Assembly (NCBI RefSeq): GCF_000003195.3
Contig: NC_012876.2
Coordinates: forward strand, 6,675,306 to 6,739,305
DNA from: Sorghum bicolor
Taxonomy: Eukaryota; Streptophyta; Magnoliopsida; Poales; Poaceae
Length of the DNA stretch: 64,000 nt
Direction of reading: 5' to 3'
Shown here: positions 32,710 through 44,156 of the stretch, one piece after another
How the letters are laid out: every line of letters starts with the position of its first letter
Position numbering within the stretch: position 1 is the first letter of the stretch
The notes under the pieces: model-generated
Databases searched by the model: none
The model's input: the letters and a program-made list of their open reading frames with translations, nothing else
Told to the model about the DNA's origin: nothing
Program-made: the position numbers and the translations under genes

Positions 32710-35700
32710 ATGGTTGACCGTCCTCATGATGATCCTGATTATATGGAAGATGTCATTCAAAATATGATCGATGACGGTAGTCAGTACTTTGTTGATTACC
32801 ACGAGATCATGCAAGGCAATCGTACTGAGCAACAAGAGGGCAATGCCCTTGAGCAACAAGAGGGCAATGCCCCTGAGCAACAACTTGTCGTGCAACAAGA
32901 AGAAAATACTGGCGAGGTATGTAAATGTAAACATATATAATTAATGCATCTTTTACATTAGGTTTTAGACTTATTACTTGGTTATTAATTTAGTATTTTT
33001 ATTTCTATATCTACGTGTAGCCTTCTGGATCGACCTCTACAGGGTACCTCCACGAGGGCCAAAGAAGCCGTTGGAGGGCCGCTATGTAATCTCTGAGTTT
33101 GAGATAGCTACAGGCAGACCACTTGGTGAGCATGCAAATAAATATGTTAGTCACTGTGGATATCTTGTGAGAGATCAAATACCGATCAGTTCTCGTGAAT
33201 GGAGAGAGAAGCGAGGTGCTCTTGAGATCAGTTTTGTCTCTGATCGTGACAAGGAGTTAGTTTGGAAAGCCGTCACAGACGTTTTCACCTTCGACACCAA
33301 CGATGAAGAGTTGAAGGTGCGAATTTATGACTGGACTATGAAGAAGATGGCAGTACTCTTCCAGAATTGGAAGAAGTCTTTGTACAATAAATATGTCAAG
33401 AAAAATGAGACTCCAAATTTCAACCTCAAGCATTATGTAAAGCTGAGGGCCTTCTGGGATGACTTTGTGCAGTACAAAACATCAGAAGAGGGCGAGGAAC
33501 GAACCAATAGAAACAAAGAGAATGCGAGTAAAAAGACATACCACCATCATATGGGATCAGGTGGTTATAAGAGTGCTGTTCCCAAGTGGGACCGAATGGA
33601 ACAGGAGATGCTTGCTAGGGGGGTCACACCCGAGACAATAGCAAAGAATTGGAGCGAGCGCTCCAAGCATTGGTTCTACGGTCATGGGGGAAGCGTGGAC
33701 CCAGACACCGGGACGCTAGTTTGGGGCCAAGAAATCTCTAGAGCAGCAGAGAGACTAGTCCGTGCACAAGAGGCGGTTCAGTCTGGTGAGTTCAGGCCTA
33801 ACAGGGAGAAGAATGAACTCACCTATGCGCTTGAAAATCCTGAGCACGGTGGCGTACGAGAGGCTATGGGGCAGTTCCGTGGCTGCAATCATTCCAAGCC
33901 GATCAAGATACCTAGAGAAGCCGCCAGAGAAAGAAGGATGAGGAGGCAGAGTGGATCCGCCGCCTGGAAGCTTTTGTTCTGCAGTCATAAGAGCGCGAGA
34001 AAGCTCGTGAAGAATGGATGCAGGTAGAGATTCAAAGGCAAGTGCAAGCAGCACTTAGTCAAATGACGAAAGGGCAAGGTACATCACAGCCTAAGGTCAA
34101 TGTTAGCCCCTCAGGCTAGTTGAAAAGCAACTGCGCATCCACGGAAGTACCAACCATTCAGGATGACACGAAGCTACACTTCCCCGTGGATGATGTCACA
34201 GAGGCTTTACTACCTGTGAGCTGCATGTACCAGATGGGAATGCCACCAAAAAGGTGGCTATCGCTGTTGTCAACCCTATCGACCGAACGAGAACTCCAAG
34301 AATCCATAATCGACCAGTACCTGGTGGATATGCTAGCGTCTCGGTTGATAGGGTTGAGAAAGGTTGTGGCAATGTGCCACTAGACATAGAAGGGGGAGAC
34401 GGAGAGAAGACCTTAGGTGCAGCTGAGAAGACATTTATTTGTTGGCGCAAGCGCTTCATAATTATTCCTCAGCATAAGTTTGTGTGTGATTTTACTTCTT
34501 ATATTATTTATTATGTATTGAAATTAAAAAAAGTTTGCTCACAAAACTTGTAATTGTTTTCTTTGCAGGAACTCCTCCAACCTAAGTCCAGTTCTCTCCC
34601 CAGCGCATCATAGTGCTGCGGGCGGTGACAATGCTGGATCTCCTCCAACACCTGCGGTGGCCACACCGACCCTGCCACCGCCTCCACCACGGTCTCCACC
34701 TCCTCCACCGAGGTCTCCAACTCCTCCACCGAGGTCTCCAACTCCTCCAACGCGTTCTCCAACGCCAAAAAGATCGGCCCCACCACCTCCACCGCCTGCA
34801 CCGCCCTCTCCAAAGAGTGCACGGTCGGTCCCCTCGCCTCCAAAGCGAGGTAGTAAGAAGCGGTCCGCCCAAGAAGGACCGAAGTCATCGGTCCCACCTC
34901 CAAAGAAGGCTGCCTCAGCAAAGAGAGCTAAGATGCCAGAAAAATTACCTTACGAAAAGAGTGAAGAGGTAATTGCTACATCCAAAGCTGAGGTCCAACA
35001 ATTTTTTGATAAAATAAAGGAGGATAGGAAAAAACGGCTTAACCCAGAAAAGCCGTACTTTTATGTGAAGCCATCGGAACTGAGGCAGAAGGTGGCGGAC
35101 CATCAAAAGAAGCAACGCGAAGCTCAGAAAAAGCCAGCACTTTCGGATTATGAGCGGTCTCTGGTCAAGTCTTCATAGCCTACTAAGAAGAGAGTAGGAA
35201 AGGGGGTCCCACAGCTCGGAGAAGTATCAAAACCGGTGCCCCCTTTGATTGTGCCAAATCAATACGGCTCAAATGAAGACTTGATGCTAAAGAAATCCTT
35301 AGCGTTGTCTGAGCTAGACTCGCTTGAGCGTTACTTTGGACAGAGCGGTTAAATATGGAAGAAATTGCCGCCATTCTTGGATGCCAAACATTTGAAAAAG
35401 CCGAGGTAGTTGATCAATGGAGGGCAAGATATGAAACGGGCAGGAGTCTATTCCACCCTAAGCGTTTACACGAGCTCGGCACACAAATGTTTGCAATAAA
35501 CAAATGGTGCATTGAGGCGTCTAAAAGGGGAGATAATTGGATTTCTGTTCGTATTAGACAACATCACTACTTCCGTGGAGATGACCTCATATACGTGCAG
35601 TTCGAAGAAGTGCACCAATTATGCCACCTCGACGCTCTTGACAAATCTCTTGTCAGCTGCTTTTGTCTGTAAGTATTTTTTTTCTTTTTATTATACTTCT

Positions 35701-36738
35701 AACTTCTTTAATTACATGTATATAATCCTTACGCACTTAGGATTTGTATGTATATATGCAGGCACCAAATGAGAGAGCTCAGAATGAAAAATGACAATAG
35801 TATTGGGTTCGTTGACCCTTATATTGTTTTCAAGGCTCCGCAGGCAGTGTGGACAGCAGATCATGAGACAGAAGTCTGCACCAATCTTATGAGGTTCTTT
35901 GTGAACCAAAAAGAAAAATAAAAAATACTCTTCCCCTTCAACTTCGAGTGAGTTATATAGTTATTAAGTGCATGCATATTTTATTTTACATTATAGGACT
36001 GACTATATATATGTGTGTGTAAACAGCTTTCACTGGATACTCATGGTCATTGAAATTCCCAAGAACCGGTTGATAATCTTTGACTCAATGAGAAAACCAC
36101 AAGAAAATTATCAACAAATGGTAAACATTATTCAAAGGTACGTAATGTCGATCTCAGCTACAAAAATATCATAATATGACTCTGTAATTATTAGTTCACG
36201 ATCCACAACGGCTGTGTATAGGGTTTGGGAAAGATTCATTGACCGTGAACATCTCAGTGGATGTAAAGCGCCGCTTAACATAATACATCCACAAGTAAGT
36301 TCTACTAGCTAACAAACTTTCGCTAACTTTTAGCCTTCTTATTGTCGTGGTCGTGAATATTTTTATATATATATATCGTACAGTGGTGTTTAAGACAAGA
36401 AGGGGGGAACAATCTATGTCCATATTACGTGTGCAAATTCATGATGGCACAAGTCAATCAAACACCCACAGAGACGCTCAGAGTACGTTACATGTCTCTT
36501 TTCATTATCTCCTGAATTATATTGAATAACTTAGATAACTAATACCTTTTTTATTTATTTCAAATTAAAGACGGAATGGCTGAGGGAAAAGGTCCTACAA
36601 CAAGACCGAATCAAAGCTATCCAAGAGACGATAGCAGGATTTCTCCGCGACCAAGTGATCAATCCAAACGGCGAGTTTCACTTCAACGGCAACGAAACTC
36701 TTATTCCAAACAACGATGATCATTTGTATCGTTTGTAG
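32710..36738 (+). pseudogene. CACTA second gene (En/Spm plant transposase plus Ulp1-like protease), broken
   Basis: The first exon, 32710-32916, follows a GCAG acceptor and ends at a GTATGT donor; the next starts at 33021. A Transposase_24-type region follows (LRAFWDDFVQYKTSEEG, KYHHH-like YHHHMGSGGYKSAVPKWD, ERSKHWFYGHGG, RAQEAVQSGEFRPNREKNEL). Next are a Pro/Ser-rich stretch (34657-34850) and a C48 Ulp1-like protease. The protease's catalytic His (NSFHWILMVI), Asp (IIFDSM) and Cys (NNLCPYYVC) can all be seen. The end is NNDDHLYRL, stop at 36736-36738. Frameshifts near 33050, 33985 and 34213 and stops near 34118, 35176 and 35350 disable it. Introns with GT-AG borders remain visible in the protease part. 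Confidence 0.75.
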
Positions 36739-37039
36739 ACATTGGGAGAAAAAACTCTATGTATATATGTGTTACGAATTTTGTACATATAAAACTATAT
36801 ATATATAAAGCTTTTTACATATCTATTTAATTTTTGATGTGGTCTATTCATTTTATTATAGGCAAAGCTTAATTATTAAGCTAAGCCTATAATTTTCATT
36901 TATATATGCTTAATATGCGTGTAATATAAATATATTATTGTATCAGAAAAACATGTATTGAAAAACCTATTATTATATATTATATATAAACAATAAACAG
37001 AACAGAAGAAGTGAACCAAAAAAAAAAGAAAAAGAAACT

Positions 37040-37258
37040 CTTTAACACCGGTTGGTAATACCAACCGGTGTTAAAGGGTCCTGCAACGTGGCAGCCCTGG
37101 CAGGACCCTTTAACACCGGTTGGTATTACCAACCGGTGTTAAAGGGGGGGGCTTTAGCCCCGGTTGCCCGAACCGGGACTAAAGGGTGGGCCTTTAGTCC
37201 CGGAAGGGCAGCACCGGCTCGGGAACCGGGGCAACAGGCCCTTCCCGACCGGTGCTAA
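37040..37258. repeat. CACTA subterminal repeat array 3
   Basis: Long inverted pairs (CTTTAACACCGGTTGGTA with its complement, twice) are followed by TTTAGCCCCGG and TTTAGTCCCGG variants. It lies about 300 bp after the second CACTA gene and marks the right end of element B. Confidence 0.8.
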
Positions 37259-37275
37259 TGCCCGATCATGCAGCA

Positions 37276-38581
37276 GTGATGAGTATCTTTTCTTTCTGTA
37301 GACTCATTTGCAGGTAGAATTCTCTTTTAGATCATGTTGTTGGAGAAGACAAAAAAAAATAAGTATTGAACCATTTCCCTATAGTGCCACCCAAACGTGA
37401 AATAGGTCATGTTGTTTCCCTCGCGCTTTGAACATGTTAGCCTGGTTTGCACGCTGTTCAAAGTGGTCCAGAGCCAGGTTTCTAGAACAGGACGGCTCCC
37501 ATCACCTCTCCTTTCTTTGCAGAGGAATTAAATATGTTTTTATTTATATTTAATATTTTATGTATATGTAGTTAGATTCGATATAACAAAAAAAAGTCTT
37601 TTTAAAGAAAAGTAAACAAGCCCCGCGAAAACAAAGCAGACCCGTGGTGATCCGCGCCCGTGTTGGCCCCTGGCGCCTGGCGGGGTGACCCGGCCTGGAG
37701 GGTGTGGAGCAAGGCGGTGACGACGGGGCGACCTCCGCGGTTGGTGGCCACACCGTGCGTCTCGGACTCGGAGGGGAGGATGACTTAGGCTGATTTGGCA
37801 CCTGGACTGCAGTTCGTCGGCGTGGTCCGTGTGGTCATGTTCTAAAACAGGTACTGAAAACACCATGTTCAGTCGAGCTGCATTTTATCAAATACTACGA
37901 GCAGTCCAAGCGCGGTGGTTTGGTACCGTAGGTACGTAGGGTGTCTCCTTAGTGATCCGTGAAGCAAATTTATTAAACCTAATTAATCTATCATTAACAA
38001 TATGTTTACTTTAGCATCATATTATCAACTAATTAGACTTAACAAATCCATCTTATAAATTAGTCACAATTTATGTAATTAATTATCTTTTTGTCTATAT
38101 TTAATACTTTATATATATGTCCAAACATTCAATGTGATAGGAGCTAACTTTAGGTAAAGAAACTAAACAATGCCTAGAGTGAATGGTCTGACTCGCACAA
38201 GACACAATAGCCTTAGCCGTGGCTTGTGGCTATATATGCCTTAGGTTCCACGTCTACATGTAATGTCTATGTGTATAATGGTTTCTTGTTTTGGTGCTAC
38301 TTGGAGAAGACACCGTTGTTTTTACTTGACAAAAGTGAGAAACTGCCATCCAAGCGCTCGTTGGGAGCCGAAAGCTGAACCTTTTGTGATGTGTTTTGGT
38401 CTTGGCCTGAGTAAATTCACAACTATTGTGAATAGATGACATAAAGCAACACTTTCATTGAGCGGCAGTATCCTGCGCTGCGACTTGCGAGATTGGAGTC
38501 CCAAACCATTCTCTACGTGCCATGTAAATTTAAGCTAAAACCACCCTCGTGCTTGTCGGTTTGCGTTGGCCCCATCCCTTA
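37276..38581. other. Intergenic with MITE relics
   Basis: 37560-37620 and about 37940-38175 look like worn Tourist-family pieces (GAAGCAAATTTATTAAACC, ending GAAACTAAACAATGCC). A GC-rich block at 37620-37840 has open frames without recognisable products. Confidence 0.4.
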
Positions 38582-39084
38582 GAAAAAATCCAATTTTATT
38601 GGACTCCACATGAGTATATTTTAATATATTTTTTTGCATATATTTTGATATATTATTTTCTGTAATTAATTAGAATAATCTATAACTGTAGTTTCTATAG
38701 TCCAATTGTGGTAGAATTTTTATTATAACCTAATTATTGTATGCTTGAAATATGGTAAAAATTTCATAGTCATCGGATCATATATAACTTAGTTATAGAA
38801 TTTTTTTGGGTTTATGCTGGTTGAATCTAAATAAATCTATAAATAAACTATACATTATCCAATGAGTATGAAAATTTTACTATAGTTCAAAAATAAAATA
38901 ATTAGGTCACTATAAAAATTTACCACAACTGGACCATAGAAACTGTAGTTATGAATTATTTCAATTAATTATAGAAAAGAATAGATCAAAATCTACAACA
39001 AAAACTTTATACTAAACCATACTATATTATATATTCATTGTATAAATCTACTTATTTCGAGTCTAATAAAATTAGATTTTTTAT
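38582..39084. mobile_element. Long-hairpin (foldback) element, about 0.5 kb
   Basis: The left end GAAAAAATCCAATTTTATTG pairs with the right end AATAAAATTAGATTTTTTA. The arms stay complementary towards the centre: TAACTGTAGTTTCTATAGTC against GACCATAGAAACTGTAGTTA, and GTGGTAGAATTTTTAT against ATAAAAATTTACCAC. The unpaired loop is roughly 80 bp near 38780-38860. It is AT-rich and non-coding. A transcript through it would form an imperfect double-stranded RNA of about 200 bp. Confidence 0.8.
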
Positions 39085-39762
39085 TTTATGATTTTTTTTA
39101 AAGATTCAGCTAAAATAAATAAAAAGGAAAAAGACAAAATCACCTTTAAAACTGCTTATAACCGTGCCAGGGAGGTAAAATACATGGTTTTAAAAGTTAA
39201 GAAAGATGGTTTGTCCGATTTTAAAGTTTAGAGAGAAAAGGTGGACTTTCGCAAAAGTTAAGGAAGAAAAATTAGACCTTTTTCTTTTTTTTCATACGTC
39301 GACAATATAACCTCATTTATTTAGAAGCCCAATTAATATTGAGCCCTACACATGGTATGTATGTAGGCCAGAACGGCCATTCTTGTCAGTCCACGTGCCG
39401 CAGGCTGCAGGTGAACAAGATGCTTGGCCCATTTATGGTCGGCGACGACAAGAGGTCCACCGTCCACCACCACCACCGCATGCCTCACAAACGTGGCAAG
39501 ATTTTCTTCCTGGACGATGAGCCGAATAGACTTATAGTAATGTGTTGATTAATAATGCATGTGTTGAATTTGAAAGAAGAAAAACTAATCCTATGGATTT
39601 TGAAAGACTAAATAATTAATTGATGCGATGTCTCATAGAGATTATTATACAATCAGATCTCCTCAAAACGTCACTAGAGGAAGAAGTTATAGAGAATATG
39701 TTGTGCTATATAGGTCCGCTTAACTTATCCTTAGGCTACCACTATGTTCATCATATTCTAAC
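39085..39762. other. Intergenic, nothing recognised
   Basis: AT-rich spacer. The 69-codon frame at 39339-39548 has no recognisable features. Confidence 0.5.
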
Positions 39763-39909
39763 ACACAAATACATGTTGTGCTATATAGGACTCTAAAATC
39801 TACTCAAAGTACACAAATACATGTTGCGCTATATAGGACTCTAAAATCTACTCAAAGTACACAAATACATGTTGCGCTATATAGGACTCTAAAATCTACT
39901 CAAAGTACA
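39763..39909. repeat. 48-bp tandem repeat, three copies
   Basis: Units begin ACACAAATACATGTTG at 39763, 39811 and 39859. Copies two and three are almost identical. A diverged partial copy (ATGTTGTGCTATATAGG) lies just before, at about 39696. Confidence 0.9.
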
Positions 39910-40861
39910 AAGCTAACGTAAACCTATTATATTTAAGATTCTCTATCTCTATTTTTAATAGTATATTGCATATTTGTTAAGTAATGGTTTAGATGGATTA
40001 TAAAATTGGGTCATGAGTTTGTGAGATATCTTTTCTATCTTTATTTATTTTCTTCTATACAGCTAAAAAGACCGATGTGTCATTGTCTACATATGGTATC
40101 ACATCCCGTCCGAACTCTAATCCTTTGGCGCTTTTCTTTCTAAACCCAATCGTGAAACCCTCGACACGTCTAGTCTTTCACCAGTCCCTTAAGGTTTTCT
40201 GCTCCTTTTTCACCCATCCTCAGTTTCCTACATTAATTGCTCTCACAAAGGAAAGGATCAGCATTACCATATCCCTTCCTGATCGTACGGACTAACGACA
40301 ATTCCATCCAGTAGGGTGTTTAGTTTGAGAAGTCAGTCGATACTAGATGAAGTTGCACATCATGAATTTATTCATCAATTTTGTTAGAATAACTTCATTT
40401 CTCATACTAGTAATTATTAGCTTGTGCAGAATATGGTGATGATGGATTAATCTATTCCATTCTACAAATCTCCTACAACTAAAAAGACCAAAGTGTGGAC
40501 AACTTTTGGTGCAACTTTTTTTTTGTTCGTCCGTCTGCCATCCTTGCGATCCCGCAACTCCGTGCCTTCGTGCGCCAGCAGATGGGATACGCAATCACCC
40601 CCCAATCACGGGCAACGAGAACCCAATCACCGGCAATTACTCTCCATACATGACTCTCCTTTCTCCGTGTTCACCCAACCCTCCACTCCGCACGCAGGTG
40701 GCCTCCAACCTTGCGCCGCTCGACCCCACCGCCGTCTGCAGCCACGTCCTCACATCGCCTATGTCGTCATGCGCGAAAATCACGCGCGTGCGAAGTACGG
40801 GACAACCGCCAGGGCAGCACCAGTGCACCACCGCTCTAGATCTGTGCAGGGCGAACACGGC

Positions 40862-41399
40862 GAGGGTGGATTCCCTTGAGATGACTATGGATCACGGCGG
40901 TGGTGGTGCCAAGCAAGAGAGAGCGCGGGTGCGCCAGCCTGCCGGGGCACAGCAGCTGAGGGTAGGGGCTGCCGAGGCGCCGCCATCGAGGGAGCTGTCG
41001 TCGGAGCCTTCACCCGCGAGGTGACAAAGCGGCCGCATGAGCTTTCCGCGGAGGCGACCAAGCACTCGTCGGCACTGGTCTCGGTCTCGGAGACAGCAAA
41101 GAAGTCCAATGACATCTTCTTGGAGATTGCCTCCAAGTCACATCGGCACTTGTCGTGGCGTCGTCGGCATCGGCGGTGGCGCCGATGGTGGCTCACCAGC
41201 ATGATTTGGTGGGCGGGGACGCGCCGCCGAAGTGGGTGGCTTAGGCGATGAAGCGACTGGGCCGTGCGGTCCGGCTCATCGCGGACATCCGGCTTGCCGT
41301 AGACCGCCTCCTCAAGGTCCGGTTCATCGCCGGCGGTGCACCCCCAGACAGCGTGCACCACCACATCGACATGATGGAGCGTGTTCTCATCGAAGAGGA
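40862..41399 (+). pseudogene. Unidentified exon-like fragment, probably captured
   Basis: GC-rich with protein-like stretches in shifting frames: MDHGGGGAKQERARVRQPAG, then TREVTKRPHELSAEATKHSS and KKSNDIFLEIASKSH, then MKRLGRAVRLIADIRLAVDR followed by ending residues MMERVLIEEE. The last is followed directly by a donor-like GTAGGAG. Stops (TGA near 41022, TAG near 41244) and frame changes break it. A long minus-strand frame over the same interval looks like a shadow. Family not recognised. Confidence 0.4.
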
Positions 41400-41530
41400 G
41401 GTAGGAGGTACCAGCCCCCAGCATCTCCTCCCACCCTAAAACCTCCTCTCCCCCACGCACTCCCACGGTCGGCATCCATGGAATGCGTCAGGGCGAATTC
41501 TATTGCTTCGTAAGTTTGGTTACAGAAGCA

Positions 41531-41665
41531 CACAGGTTTGGGTGCACCCGGGAGCTGTTCGACGAAATGCTTAGACGAGGGATGCTGCCCAGTTTGGTCT
41601 TGCACAATACTCTTTCTGATGCAGACTGGTACCAGGGGGCAGTGTTCTGGCCAAGGCTTAGGGGG
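41531..41665 (+). pseudogene. Probable PPR (pentatricopeptide repeat) fragment
   Basis: The frame HRFGCTRELFDEMLRRGMLP followed by SLVLHNTLSDA fits one PPR motif (A.ELFDEM..RG..P....YNTLI.A). Only about one repeat is present, which is little to judge from. PPR proteins bind organelle RNA; this scrap cannot function. Confidence 0.4.
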
Positions 41666-41816
41666 TGCGGGATTGGATGGTGGCTGCTCCAAAGTCAGCA
41701 ATATGTACATGATTGAATCTTTTAGTTTTCATACACCCTTGGTTCCGAGACTGTTCATGCGATATGTACTTTATATTATCTAAAATGAGACTTGTATTAC
41801 GTCTCCATATATCAAG

Positions 41817-42230
41817 TGGGATGGGTGGAGCACGTCGAAGTGGACAGGCTGGTGCACAACATCTACAAGCTACGAGTGAACTTGGGGCTCGCTTTCGGTG
41901 CACACTGGTTGGATGGAATGTTGGATCGCCAGTGCGAGTGCCTTGCCAGTGTCGTTATGGCCAGCATCATTCCGACTAAGTGATATCGGTGGTAATCTCT
42001 ATTTAGTCTATGACATGCATTACCCTGTATCATTTTCTCTCTATCTAATTGAATCCCCAAAAAAATTCAGATCATTATAAAAAAAAATCATTTGTTGCAG
42101 TGGCGCCTAGCATGGAGGGAAGGAAGAGCATACTGAAGCTGCCCGAGAGAATGGTGATGAGCTATTGCACTGGTGTCAAACACCCAATGACTCAAAAGCA
42201 GAGGGGAGGGAACCATGGTGTTTGTGCTAT
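41817..42230 (+). pseudogene. HD-ZIP IV (ROC/GL2-type) START-domain fragment
   Basis: The first piece, [20 protein letters not shown] then [20 protein letters not shown], corresponds to the end of the START domain of class IV homeodomain-leucine zipper proteins (pattern WVEH.E.D...VH.LYR.L...GLAFGA.RW...LQRQCE). After an intron-like gap ending in a good acceptor (TTTGTTGCAG at 42100), the second piece EGRKSILKLPERMVMSYCTG matches the next exon (EGR.SMLKLA.RM...FC.GV). The homeodomain, zipper and the rest are missing, and several conserved residues have changed. The preserved exon-intron structure indicates capture of genomic DNA rather than a cDNA. Confidence 0.75.
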
Positions 42231-44156
42231 AACAGAAATTTGGTATCTCATTCAAACTTTTAGTGTTTGCTTGTAAAGTTATAAACAAACCTTGTGTCAC
42301 CTTCTTAGTGTTTTTTTTATTTTTTTTAGTCAAAATTGACGAGGTGTACTCAACGACCTCCCTACCATTCACTATGTGTTGTTGCTGGGAGAGCACCAGC
42401 TTTGGTGCTGGAACACAAAGCACGTCCAGGCCTGCACTACGTAGGAGCAACAAAGAGATGACAGCTCCAAAGGTGCAATCATACTGGCCGACATATACAG
42501 TGCAGACCTTAGGATATGCATTCGCAAGGTATATCATTGTCCATGCATAGTTGTTCTTGGATTGGGTTACCTAATTTTTTATCCAATTATATGATTACAG
42601 CAGCTATCTTTGCTTGTGCTTGCAAGTACGTGATATAACTTTTGTTTTCCTCCTACACCATTTTTCCTTCCAAAAAATTGCTTCTTAAAAAAGAAGGAAG
42701 CTTTGGATGGTATAGTTCAGTACATGTTACACATCTATTTAAGCTTCATTGTATCTACTACTAGCTAGAATCTAAAGGCATAACATTTAATTTGATGCTA
42801 AAGAGATCTTCATTCAAGGTACCACACATTTAGTCATTGGCTGAAATAAATTAGCATGCAACTCAGTAACTAGGAGAGAAAAGAATTCACATCTACATCT
42901 CACGAAGTTGAACGATCCTCTCATACCATGTAGTAAGGCATAATTCTATTATTTGTTTGCATGTAGCAAAACATAGGCACAGACCTATAAAGCTTAATTC
43001 GTCAATGATTTATATGTCTTTCAATTTTCTCTCCTACAGAGGCTGACAAGTATTATCTTTTACTAATTTAAACCTTGCAGGAGGGATTTCAATATTATCT
43101 TTTTCTAATTATATAAATTATTCTTCTTGAAAGGACTCTAAACACATTGATATTTGATTATCTCAGCAACTAAAGCCTACATGGCAATGCCTAGCTTTAT
43201 AAGTACTTCATGTCTCCCTTAACATAGATTAGAATAACCATTAGAGACATCAAGGCCCGATCAGTTTTTACAAGGTCCTGACATTTGTGTGCCGTTTAGT
43301 CCTCTTTCTTTGGTACGATGACCGTTAACATTCCATCTCTGCCAGACTTTCCTCTCTCCTTTCTACCAGTATGATCTTCTGCATTAGGAGCTTCTGGCTA
43401 TTGAAGCAAATAAACAAGTGTTCAAAGTAAAATTGGATCTATAAGAATTTATTTAGTTTGCTAATGTTGATGCATAAACCAATGACTAGGAACATTTGCA
43501 TAAAACAAAGTTGCAGGTATGAGCCAGAACGAGGGATGAGGTTTGGGGCCGAGAGCAGTTGATGCGCTTGAGCAGTAGGAGATTGGAGGATGCACTTGTT
43601 GTTCGACAGAATGCTTGGGGTAGAACCGTGATGCTATTTGGTAGCAAAAGTTCTCAAATTATGTGATTACCTTAGACCAATGATTATCTGTACTTTAATT
43701 TCATTGTACTAATCAGACTCCATATTTATATTTGTTCACATCAAAATTTTAATTATATTTTAGAATGACTTTAAGGTATTTGATTTTATTAGGTTTTGTT
43801 TTTTTAATAAAGGAAGTTCATCTTTCGTAGCTCGGTTGGGATTGCACTTGTGATTTTCTTGCATTTATGATCATGGGGGAGTCGCGAACGATTTATGAGA
43901 AAACAAGATAGATTGCAAGAACTTATTTAGACCGAAATTGCACTATTCGTTGATTTATTGGTGTACAAAAGAAATAGCATAATGAAAAGGTCTATATAGT
44001 AGAGTTTATGAGTCTATGACGCCGTGCTCTTTGTAACTATGTAAATTTTAACATTGATATTTAATTTTATAATATTATTATCTTATCGTGCGATTTATAT
44101 ATTTTTATTATAAAAAATGTTAGATATCCCGTAGCAACGCACGGGCACGAACCTAG

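Larger units (their letters stand above)
40070..44156 (+). mobile_element. Helitron with captured gene fragments, 5' end uncertain
   Basis: The right end shows a Helitron terminus: stem CCCGT (44128-44132) and ACGGG (44141-44145) around AGCAACGC, then CTAG at 44153-44156 followed by T. Upstream DNA carries disconnected exon pieces of unrelated genes in one orientation (about 40860-42230), the usual signature of gene capture. No Rep/helicase sequence was seen, so it is non-autonomous. The 5' TC end was not found and the left limit is nominal. 42560-44120 is AT-rich and featureless. Confidence 0.6.

Noticed and set aside
40887..40930. MDHGGGG start in the Helitron fragment as a third member of the MDHG family
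   Set aside because: Only the first few residues agree. The remainder does not match either family member, so chance is likely.
40885..41475. 196-codon minus-strand open frame
   Set aside because: The plus strand shows exon-like residues with a donor site in the same interval; the minus frame looks like a shadow of GC-rich coding DNA.
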